From DATILI01 sp035476635 (GTDB taxonomy: Bacteria; Pseudomonadota; Gammaproteobacteria; Burkholderiales; Burkholderiaceae_C): a stretch of 10,264 bases of DNA. The notes under the pieces were generated by a model, which did no database searches, was not told the DNA's origin, and saw nothing but the letters and a program-made list of their open reading frames with translations. The first letter of the stretch is position 1. Every line of letters starts with the position of its first letter. Of the stretch, positions 1 to 5,898 are shown one piece after another. The stretch is from NCBI GenBank assembly GCA_035476635.1, contig DATILI010000200.1:1-10264 (forward strand), read 5' to 3'. Position numbers and translations under genes: made by a program.

Positions 1-233
1 CGAAATGAAACGCGCACCAAGCAATGTCCGCCACGGAGCAACACCGGGTGCCGCCGCGTTGCCGGTGCCCGGGTTGCTCGCAGGCTCTGCGCTTCGCGGC
101 AGGCGGTGCCCAGGGCGCTGTTCAGGGCGCGATCACGCCGAAGGCGGGGGACATTCGCGGAGGGGAGTACCCGGTGTCCTGTGCACGCACCCCGAACGCG
201 CGCGGGTGGCGCAAACCACCATGGAAAACTGAC
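1..233 (+). other. GC-rich non-coding leader with several potential hairpins
   Basis: No convincing gene lies in this stretch. Open frames run through it on both strands, but their products are arginine-, proline- and glycine-rich, have no ribosome binding site and no recognisable domain. The sequence instead has much potential secondary structure. There is a long stem at 36-79, an 8-base direct repeat (111-118 and 123-130), short stems using 136-139, a GGACA/TGTCC stem at 149-153 and 175-179 enclosing GGG/CCC (163-165 and 170-172), and a GGTGG/CCACC stem at 205-209 and 216-220. The last stem ends one base before a four-codon mini-ORF (221-232) whose stop lies one base before the start of the next gene. 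I read this as a candidate structured 5' leader of the plus-strand operon. GC-rich DNA forms chance stems easily, and no known riboswitch was recognised. Confidence 0.4.
36..79 (+). repeat. Long imperfect inverted repeat (hairpin)
   Basis: GAGCAAC (36-42) pairs perfectly with GTTGCTC (73-79). After a bulged A at 43, CCGGGTGCCG (44-53) pairs with CGGTGCCCGG (63-72), with two G-U wobbles, closing a 9-base loop (54-62). This gives 17 pairs in RNA of the plus strand. The two wobbles become A-C mismatches in minus-strand RNA, so the structure favours plus-strand transcription. No T-run follows, so it is not a standard intrinsic terminator. It could be a leader RNA element, an mRNA-stabilising structure, or a dispersed intergenic palindrome. 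Confidence 0.6.
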
Positions 234-572
234 ATGTACGAAACCAAAACCCAATCGCCTTTGCCGCGCGCACACTTTGCCACGCGCCTGCTGTTGCACG
301 TGTCGGCAACGCTCGGCCTGCTTGCGGTGTCGCTTGGGGTCGGCATGCTGGGCTACCACCGGCTGGAGCATCTCTCGTGGCTTGATGCCTTCCTGAACGC
401 GGCCATGCTGCTGGGCGGCATGGGGCCGGTGAATGCGCCCGCCACGGCCGGCGGCAAGCTGTTCGCGGGGGTGTATGCCTTGTATGCGGGGCTGGTGTTC
501 ATCGTCAGCGCGGCGCTGATCTTCACGCCTGTCGTGCACCGCCTACTGCACAAGTTTCATTGGGACAAATAA
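234..572 (+). CDS. Small two-helix membrane protein with potassium-channel-like pore layout
   Basis: The 112-residue product has two likely membrane helices (about 17-39 and 75-100) around a re-entrant-looking segment, then a short basic, histidine-containing tail (HRLLHKFHWDK). The segment from LSWLDAF (47-53) to GGKLFA (73-78) lines up without gaps with the pore helix, filter and second helix of simple two-helix potassium channels (typically LSWxDA, then TVGYGD, then GKxF). The filter TVGYG is replaced here by GGMGP (61-65), so potassium selectivity is doubtful. It probably sits in the inner membrane, and if channel-like would act as a tetramer. The start at 234 was chosen because the downstream product begins with a short polar stretch before helix 1; the upstream extension in frame looks non-coding. 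The binding site is weak (GGA at 223). The stop is 15 bases before the next gene, so the three plus-strand genes look like one operon. The function is unknown; the channel relationship is inferred from pattern only. Confidence 0.72.
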   Translation: MYETKTQSPLPRAHFATRLLLHVSATLGLLAVSLGVGMLGYHRLEHLSWLDAFLNAAMLLGGMGPVNAPATAGGKLFAGVYALYAGLVFIVSAALIFTPVVHRLLHKFHWDK

Positions 573-587
573 TTTCAGGAGAGTCGC

Positions 588-1073
588 ATGGCCAGGATCG
601 AAGAACGTTTGTCCGCACTCGGCTTGGTGCTGCCGCTACCAGCCAAGCCGCCGCCGGGCGTGGTCTTGCCATTCCAGGCGGTGCGCCTGCTGGGCCCCCG
701 GGCCATCATCTCGGGACATGGGCCGCTCAACGCGGACGGCTCGATCGCCGGCCCCCTGGGCAAGCTCGGCAAGGAGCTGACCGTCGAGCAAGGCTATGCG
801 GCTGCGCGCCTCACCGGGCTTGCCATTCTCGGCAGCCTGCAGCGCGCGCTGGGCGACCTGGACCGCATCACTGCCTGGGGCCGGGTCTTCGGCATGGTGA
901 GTTCAGCGCCAGGTTTTATCCAGCAGCCCGCAGTCATCAACGGTTTTTCCGATCTTATCCTGGAGCTGTTTGGCCCCGAAGTCGGCGCGCATGCCCGCAG
1001 CGCGGTGGGCATGGCGGAGTTGCCATTCGGCATCCCGGTGGAAATTGAAGGTGATGTGCAGATCCGGGAATGA
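588..1073 (+). CDS. RidA/YjgF family protein (YjgF-endoribonuclease-like subgroup)
   Basis: The 161-residue protein matches the longer Rid subgroup of about 150-160 residues, seen in ISGHGPLN (41-48), IAGPLGKLGKELTVEQGYAA (53-72), a central helix (73-90), the WGRVFGMVSSAPGF strand region (97-110) and the C-terminal HARSAVGMAELPFGIPVEIE (135-154). The arginine of RSAV (R137) corresponds to the arginine that binds the substrate carboxylate in deaminating RidA proteins, and E153 sits in the usual VEIE strand. Classical RidA hydrolyses reactive enamines and imines such as 2-aminoacrylate in the cytosol, as a trimer. This subgroup is poorly characterised, so deaminase activity is plausible but not shown. 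A good binding site, AGGAG at 577-581, supports the start six bases downstream. It is the second gene of a three-gene plus-strand unit; the next start is 14 bases after its stop. Confidence 0.88.
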   Translation: MARIEERLSALGLVLPLPAKPPPGVVLPFQAVRLLGPRAIISGHGPLNADGSIAGPLGKLGKELTVEQGYAAARLTGLAILGSLQRALGDLDRITAWGRVFGMVSSAPGFIQQPAVINGFSDLILELFGPEVGAHARSAVGMAELPFGIPVEIEGDVQIRE

Positions 1074-1087
1074 GGGGGAGGCTTGCC

Positions 1088-1546
1088 ATGAACCACGAAC
1101 TGACACGCCTTGCCGCCGACATGGCCCTGCATGACGAGCGCCACGAACCGTTGCGCCTTGCCTTTGGCCTGGCCTGCGCCGCGCGCGTGCGGCATCTGCT
1201 GGAAGACCCGGGAGCCCTGCAATGCCTCGCGGTCCTGCAGGCTTTCATGGAAGGCAGCGTGGACGCGGCCGCGCTGGCGCAGGCCAGGCAGGAGATCGCG
1301 GCGCTTGCCAACAGCCATCGCGGCTCCAACTCCATCGACGGTTCGGCGCATGCTGCCGTCTCCGCCACCTATGCCGTGGCCAACGCGCTGGCCGGGCGCG
1401 CCCTGGATGCGGCCGGGTATGCGGCCTATGCCACCGTGTATGCCTATGGTGGCTACGCGGTCACCGATCCATCGGCGTTCGAAGGCGAGTTCGCCTGGCA
1501 GGTATTGACACTCCGGGCGCTGGCACAACAGGAAACAGCGCAATAA
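1088..1546 (+). CDS. Alanine-rich helical protein, resembles Imm-5 putative immunity family
   Basis: The 152-residue product is cytosolic in character, strongly alanine-rich and predicted all-helical, with no signal peptide or membrane segment. The pattern LACAARVRHLLED (28-40), then an acidic helix around FMEGSVDAAALAQARQ (53-68), then repeated alanine-tyrosine helices (GYAAYATVYAYGGYA, 110-124) and a closing LTLRALAQ (140-147) recalls the Imm-5 family of predicted toxin-immunity proteins. In that family a Cys-Ala-x-x-Val-Leu helix precedes alanine-rich helices. No toxin gene is visible nearby, so an immunity role is uncertain. The start at 1088 is preferred over the in-frame ATG at 1070 because a strong purine tract (GGGGGAGG, 1074-1081) lies six bases upstream of 1088, and 1070 would overlap the preceding gene. 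Its TAA stop lies inside the A-run of the terminator. It is the last gene of the plus-strand unit. Confidence 0.75.
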   Translation: MNHELTRLAADMALHDERHEPLRLAFGLACAARVRHLLEDPGALQCLAVLQAFMEGSVDAAALAQARQEIAALANSHRGSNSIDGSAHAAVSATYAVANALAGRALDAAGYAAYATVYAYGGYAVTDPSAFEGEFAWQVLTLRALAQQETAQ

Positions 1547-1571
1547 AAAACCGCCCGAAGGCGGTTTTTTT
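1545..1571. terminator. Bidirectional intrinsic terminator between convergent operons
   Basis: An A-run (1545-1550), CCGCC (1551-1555), a CGAA loop (1556-1559), GGCGG (1560-1564) and a T-run (1565-1571) form a symmetrical stem with a T-tract on either strand. It can end both the plus-strand unit (stop at 1544-1546) and the minus-strand liv operon (stop at 1589-1591), which converge here. Confidence 0.93.
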
Positions 1572-1588
1572 ACCAAGGGCGCGGCCGC

Positions 1589-2752
1589 TCAAGGCTTCAC
1601 GTAGTCCGACACCACTTTCCAGCGCGCTTCCTGCAGCTGCGACAGGCGCGAGTACTCGTTGCCCAGGCGCTTCTTCGCGGTGAAGGTGGCTTCGGGGCTG
1701 CCGAAGATGTCGGCCGGGATCGTCATGTTGTCCATCGCTTTGACGAAGCTGTCTGTCGTGAGGTTGGTGCCCGCCTTTTGCGCGCCGGCGATGAAGGCAT
1801 CGATCGCGCCATAGCCATAGACCGAGAACACGGTCGGGTCTTCGTTGAACTTGGTCTTGTACTTGTTCGCCCAGAAGCGGATCGGCTGCGAAGCTTCGTC
1901 CAGGTAGGGATGCTGCGAGGTGTGCGTGGCATACAGGCCGTCCATCGCCTTGCCGCCAAGCTTGTGGATCAGGTCGGTGTAGGCCGCGCTGGAGCCGAGG
2001 AAGACCGGGGTGAAGCCGGTCTTGCGCGATTCGCCGATGGCGCCGATGGTTTCTCGGATGATGGTGCCCAGCACCACGAGGTCGCAGCCCGCGGCCTTCA
2101 TCTTCGCGACCTGCGACGAGAAGTCGGTGGCACCGCGCTTGTAGCTGGTCTTTTCCGCCAGCTCCATGTTCACGGCCTTGAGGCCCGCTTCGGCGCCACG
2201 CATCACTTCCAGCCCGAACTCGTCGTCCTGGTACATGGTGCAGACTTTCTTGGAACCCTTGTCCTTGACCAGCTTGGGCAGCGCCGTGCGCATCTGGTCG
2301 TAGTAGGTCGCGGCGAACGCGAACTTCAGCTTGTGCAGCGGATCGTACATTTCGCGCGCGGCGGTGACGGGGAAGAAATTGACCACGTTCTTCTCGAACT
2401 GGACCGGCATGGCCGCCAGGTTTTGCGCCGTGCCGATGTGGCCAACCATGATGAAGATCTTGTCCTGGTTGACCAGCTTCTGCGCGGCCAGCACGGCCTT
2501 CTTGGGGTCGTAGGCCGAATCCTCGACGATGAGCTTGATCTTGCGGCCGTTGATGCCGCCCTGCTCGTTGATCTCATCGGCGCGCAGCATCATGCCCAGG
2601 CGCACCTGCTTGCCGAAGCCCGCGATCGGGCCCGACAAGTCCTGGATCGAGCCGACCGTGATCTCGGTCTTGCTCACGCCTTGCTGCTGCGCGCCAGCGC
2701 CCAGAGCCGCCAGCGAAAGCGCCGAAAGGGCCAGAAGGGATCTGAATTTCAT
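1589..2752 (-). CDS. Periplasmic substrate-binding protein of HAAT-type ABC transporter (second paralog)
   Basis: The 387-residue protein belongs to the LivJ/LivK-like type 1 periplasmic-binding family (Peripla_BP_6). A signal peptide (about 1-21, MKFRSLLALS... ending GAGA) directs it to the periplasm, where it would deliver ligand to the LivHM permease. Family hallmarks are ITVGSIQDLSGPIAG (31-45), NEQGGINGRKIKL (62-74), GTAQNLAAMP (107-116) in the first lobe, then VCTMYQDDEFG (170-180) and CDLVVLGTIIRETIG (223-237). Cys171 and Cys223 are both kept in the paralog, so a disulfide is possible. AAGGAG about seven bases upstream fixes the start at 2752; the in-frame ATG at 2782 has no such site and would spoil the signal peptide. 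It is the last gene of the operon, 93 bases behind its paralog, and ends just before the terminator. The ligand cannot be read from the sequence. It may be a carboxylic acid, given the ligase in the operon. Confidence 0.93.
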   Translation of the reverse strand: MKFRSLLALSALSLAALGAGAQQQGVSKTEITVGSIQDLSGPIAGFGKQVRLGMMLRADEINEQGGINGRKIKLIVEDSAYDPKKAVLAAQKLVNQDKIFIMVGHIGTAQNLAAMPVQFEKNVVNFFPVTAAREMYDPLHKLKFAFAATYYDQMRTALPKLVKDKGSKKVCTMYQDDEFGLEVMRGAEAGLKAVNMELAEKTSYKRGATDFSSQVAKMKAAGCDLVVLGTIIRETIGAIGESRKTGFTPVFLGSSAAYTDLIHKLGGKAMDGLYATHTSQHPYLDEASQPIRFWANKYKTKFNEDPTVFSVYGYGAIDAFIAGAQKAGTNLTTDSFVKAMDNMTIPADIFGSPEATFTAKKRLGNEYSRLSQLQEARWKVVSDYVKP

Positions 2753-2845
2753 GACGTCTCCTTGCAAATTTATGTCGATCATTTTTGCCGCCCGCTACCG
2801 GCTGTCAAGCTGGCACAAACGCGCAAAGGGAAACTACTTAAGGCT
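2753..2845 (-). promoter_or_regulatory. Spacer between the two receptor genes with possible internal promoter
   Basis: This 93-base gap is the largest inside the minus-strand operon. On the minus strand it contains a perfect TTGACA (plus positions 2803-2808), then 16 bases, then AAAAAT (2781-2786), a four-of-six match to a -10 box. This could give the last receptor gene its own transcript. The strong binding site AAGGAG lies at the left end of the gap. The -10 match is weak, so the call is tentative. Confidence 0.3.
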
Positions 2846-4012
2846 TCATTGGGGCTTCACATAGTCCGACACGACCTTCCACTTGCCGTCCTGGATCTGC
2901 GAGAGGCGAGAGAGGTCGCTGCCCAGGCGCTTGCTCGCGGTGAAGCTCAAGGGCGGGCTGCCGAAGATGTCGCTCGGTGTCGAGAGCGTGTCGGCCGCCT
3001 TCACAAAGCTGTCGGTGGAAAGGTTGGGGCCGGCCTTTTGCGCCGCCTGCACGAACAGCTCGGCCGCCATGTAGCCGTAGACCGAGAGCACGGTCGGGTC
3101 TTCGTTGAACTTGGTCTTGTACTTGGTGGCCCAGAAGCGCAGCGGTTGCGAGGCTTCGTCCAGGTAGGGGTTCTGCACCGTCATGGTGGCGTAGAGGCCG
3201 TCCATGGCCTTGCCGCCGAGCTTGTGGATCAAGTCGGTATAGGCCGCTGCCGTGCCCAGGAACACCGGGGCAAAGCCGGTCTTGCGCGACTCGGCAATCG
3301 TGCCGATGGTCTCGCGGATGATGGTGCCCAGCACCACCAGGTCGCAGCCCGAAGCCTTCATGCGCGCGACTTGCGAGGAGAAGTCGGTGGCGCCGCGCTT
3401 GAACGAGGTTTTCTCGGCCAGTTCGGCGCCTATGGTCTTGAGGCCGGCCTCGGCGCCGCGCAACACCTCCAGGCCGAACTCATCGTCCTGGTAGATGGTG
3501 CAGACCTTCTTGGCATTCTTTTCCTTCACCATCTTGGGCAAGGTGATGCGCAGCTGGTCGTAGTAGGAGCTCAGCATGGCGTACTTGTAGCGGTGCAGCG
3601 GCTCGTACATCTCGCGCGCGGCGGTGATGGGCGCGAAGTTCACCACGTGCTTTTCAAACTGCAGCGGCATTGCCGCCAGGTTCTGCGCCGTGCCCAGGTG
3701 GCCGAGCATGACGAAGATCTTGTCCTGGTTCACCAGCTTTTGCGCCGCCAGCACCGCACGCTTGGGGTCGTAGCCCGCATCCTCGACCAGCAGCTTGAGC
3801 TTGCGGCCGTGGATGCTGCCCTGCTCGTTGGCCTCGTCAAAGCGCAGCTGCATGCCATTGCGCACCTGCTTGCCGTAGCCGGCCAGCGGCCCCGAGAGAT
3901 CCTGGATGGTGCCGACCAGGATCTCGGTCTTGCCGACGCCCTGGGTCTGCGCCGCCGCAACGGTTGCGGCGAGTGCCAATGCAAAAAAGACGATTGCCGG
4001 CGTGAGCTTCAT
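2846..4012 (-). CDS. Periplasmic substrate-binding protein of HAAT-type ABC transporter (first paralog)
   Basis: The 388-residue protein is a type 1 periplasmic-binding protein of the LivJ/LivK kind with a signal peptide ending VAAA (about residue 21), so it acts in the periplasm. Aligned by hand with the downstream receptor it is ungapped over the whole mature length and identical at roughly three quarters of positions, so the two arose by duplication. The cysteines at 171 and 223, the QDLSGP and YQDDEFG motifs and the GTIIRETIG strand are shared. Differences cluster near 126-160 (around YEPLHRYKYAMLSSYY) and near 314-330 and 340-375, which may change the ligand pocket or lobe surfaces. GAAGGAG about seven bases upstream supports the start. 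It begins 25 bases after the ligase stop and so belongs to the same transcript. One extra residue (Q) follows the shared VKP end. The ligand is unknown. Confidence 0.94.
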   Translation of the reverse strand: MKLTPAIVFFALALAATVAAAQTQGVGKTEILVGTIQDLSGPLAGYGKQVRNGMQLRFDEANEQGSIHGRKLKLLVEDAGYDPKRAVLAAQKLVNQDKIFVMLGHLGTAQNLAAMPLQFEKHVVNFAPITAAREMYEPLHRYKYAMLSSYYDQLRITLPKMVKEKNAKKVCTIYQDDEFGLEVLRGAEAGLKTIGAELAEKTSFKRGATDFSSQVARMKASGCDLVVLGTIIRETIGTIAESRKTGFAPVFLGTAAAYTDLIHKLGGKAMDGLYATMTVQNPYLDEASQPLRFWATKYKTKFNEDPTVLSVYGYMAAELFVQAAQKAGPNLSTDSFVKAADTLSTPSDIFGSPPLSFTASKRLGSDLSRLSQIQDGKWKVVSDYVKPQ

Positions 4013-4037
4013 GAGGGGTCTCCTTCGGGGGGCGGAT

Positions 4038-5894
4038 TCAGCGGTACATGGCTTCGATCTGCGGTGCGTATTTCTTTTCGACCAGCTTGCGCTTGAGCTT
4101 CATGGTCGGGGTCAGTTCCTCGTCTTCCGCGCTGAGCTGGTTTTCCAGCAGGAAGAATTTCTTGATCTGCTCCACGCGCGCGAATTTCTTGTTCACCCGG
4201 TCCAGCTCGCCCTGTATCAGTTCCTGCACTTCGCGCGAGCGCGTGAGGCTGGCGTAGTTGGAAAACGGCACGTCGTTGTCCTGCGCGTACTTCTCGACGT
4301 TCTCCTGGTCGATCATGACGATGACCGTGAGGTAGGGCAGCTTGTCGCCGATGACCACCGCGTCGGTGATGTAGGGCGAGAACTTGAGTTCGTTTTCCAG
4401 TTCGCTCGGCGTGATGTTCTTGCCGCCGGCGGTGATGATGATGTCCTTCATGCGGTCGGTGATCTTGAAGTAGCCGTCCGCGTCCACCAGGCCGACGTCG
4501 CCGGTGTGCAGCCAGCCGTCCTTGTCGATGGTCTCGGCGGTTTTCTCCGGCAGGTTCAGGTAGCCCATGAACACATTCGGGCCACGCACCAGGATCTCGC
4601 CGGTCACCGGATCGATGCGCACTTCGTTGTAGCTGGCCGAAGGGCCGATCGAGCCGGGCTTGATGCGCGAGGCCGGCACGCCGGTGGCGGCGCCGCAGGT
4701 CTCTGTCATGCCCCAGACTTCCAGCATGGGCACGCCCAGGGCGAGGTACCAGCGGATCAAGTCGGCCGAGATTGGCGCGGCGCCGGTGTAGCACGCGCGC
4801 GCGCGGTGGATGCCGATGAGTTTGCGCACATTGTTCAGCGCAAGCCAGCGCGCGATGGTGAACTTGAACTTCAGGAAGGCATCGACCGGTTCGCCGGCCA
4901 GCACCTTGTCGGCGATCTTGCTGCCCACGCCGATGCTCCAGGCATAGGCGGCCTGCTGCAGCGGGCTGGCCTCCTTCAGCGAGATCATCACGCCGGAGTA
5001 GAACTTCTCCCACACGCGCGGGACGGCCGTGAACACCGTGGGCGCGATCTCGCGCACGTTCTCCGGCACGGTCTCGGGGTTCTCCACGAAGTTGAGGATG
5101 GCGCCGGTGTACACGCCGAAGTACTCGCCGCCCAGGCGCTCGGCGATGTGGCACAGCGGCAGGAAGCACATGCGCTCGTCGCGTTCGTTCTGCGTGGCCA
5201 GGGTGTTGTAGCCGCGGCAGGTGTAGACCAGCCCGTGATGGCTGTGCATCGCGCCCTTGGGCTTGCCGGTGGTGCCCGAGGTGTAGACCAGGATAGCCAG
5301 GTCTTCGGGCCGGCAGGACCCGACCCTTTGCATCACCGCGTCCGGGTGCCTGGCGATGTATTCACGGCCGAGGGCGCGCAGCTCGTCCAGGCTGATCACG
5401 CCCGGGTCGTCCAGCTCGCGCAGGCCTTCCATGTCGAACACCACGACCTTGCGCAGGCCGGGCAACTGCTCGCGCACTTCCAGCGCCTTGTCCAGCTGCT
5501 CGTCGTCTTCCACGAACAGGAAGCTGGTGCGCGAATCGGCGCACAGGTAGTGCACCTGCGAGGCCGCGTCGGTCGGGTAGATGCCGTTGGCCACGCCCGC
5601 GCAGCTCAGGACGGCCAGGTCGGCCAGCACCCATTCGACGACGGTGTTGGACAGGATGGACGCCGTCTCGCCTTTTTCGAAGCCCAGGCTCAGCAAGCCG
5701 CCGGCGATCTCGCGCACGGCCTCGGCCGTCTGGTTCCAGCTCCAGCTGCGCCAGATGCCGAATTCCTTTTGCCGCATCCAGATCTGGTCGCCGCGCTTTT
5801 GCACGCCGTTCCAGAACATCGCGGGAATGGTGTCGCCTTCGAGCACCACGCGGGTCTCGGGCTGGATGTGGGAGAGGTCCCAAAGGTTGCTCAT
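4038..5894 (-). CDS. AMP-forming long-chain acyl-CoA synthetase (FadD15-like)
   Basis: The 618-residue enzyme of the ANL superfamily would activate a carboxylic acid with ATP to an acyl-adenylate and then to an acyl-CoA, in the cytosol or at the inner face of the membrane. Motifs appear in the expected order: P-loop YTSGTTGKPKGAM (204-216), GAAP (371-374), WGMTET (394-399), LHTGD (462-466) with YFKITDRMKDIII (475-487), and a C-terminal PTMKLKR (596-602) supplying the candidate catalytic lysine. Length and motif spelling fit the FadD15/long-chain group rather than acetyl-CoA or propionyl-CoA synthetases. The binding site GGAGGTGA overlaps the end of livF, and the start lies only four bases after the livF stop, so the two are translated together. 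Sitting between the transporter ATPase and the receptors, it probably acts on the imported substrate. The exact acid is not deducible; medium or aromatic acids remain possible. Confidence 0.93.
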   Translation of the reverse strand: MSNLWDLSHIQPETRVVLEGDTIPAMFWNGVQKRGDQIWMRQKEFGIWRSWSWNQTAEAVREIAGGLLSLGFEKGETASILSNTVVEWVLADLAVLSCAGVANGIYPTDAASQVHYLCADSRTSFLFVEDDEQLDKALEVREQLPGLRKVVVFDMEGLRELDDPGVISLDELRALGREYIARHPDAVMQRVGSCRPEDLAILVYTSGTTGKPKGAMHSHHGLVYTCRGYNTLATQNERDERMCFLPLCHIAERLGGEYFGVYTGAILNFVENPETVPENVREIAPTVFTAVPRVWEKFYSGVMISLKEASPLQQAAYAWSIGVGSKIADKVLAGEPVDAFLKFKFTIARWLALNNVRKLIGIHRARACYTGAAPISADLIRWYLALGVPMLEVWGMTETCGAATGVPASRIKPGSIGPSASYNEVRIDPVTGEILVRGPNVFMGYLNLPEKTAETIDKDGWLHTGDVGLVDADGYFKITDRMKDIIITAGGKNITPSELENELKFSPYITDAVVIGDKLPYLTVIVMIDQENVEKYAQDNDVPFSNYASLTRSREVQELIQGELDRVNKKFARVEQIKKFFLLENQLSAEDEELTPTMKLKRKLVEKKYAPQIEAMYR

Positions 5895-5898
5895 CTGT

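Noticed and set aside
147..180. GGGGAGTA at 162-169, reminiscent of the manganese-sensing yybP-ykoY riboswitch
   Set aside because: The second conserved loop element (a CATAC-like segment) and the usual TerC/MntP-type gene downstream are not seen, so a single short match is not enough.
5..232. Open frame of 75 codons before the channel-like gene, ending one base before its start
   Set aside because: The product is arginine- and glycine-rich with no domain, the ATG has no binding site, and the region is dominated by stems. Coupling to the next gene is conceivable but unsupported.
1070..1087. Upstream in-frame ATG at 1070 for the Imm-5-like gene
   Set aside because: It overlaps the previous stop and lacks a binding site; the ATG at 1088 is preceded by a strong purine-rich site.
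2753..2782. Upstream in-frame ATG at 2782 for the second receptor gene
   Set aside because: It would add ten residues before a typical signal peptide and has no binding site; the ATG at 2752 has AAGGAG at good spacing.
1778..4096. Very long open frame on the plus strand opposite the two receptor genes
   Set aside because: It mirrors the receptor coding sequence; the product is rich in His, Arg, Leu and Val with no domain, and the two paralogs make it look internally repeated. The minus-strand genes have signal peptides, binding sites and family motifs.
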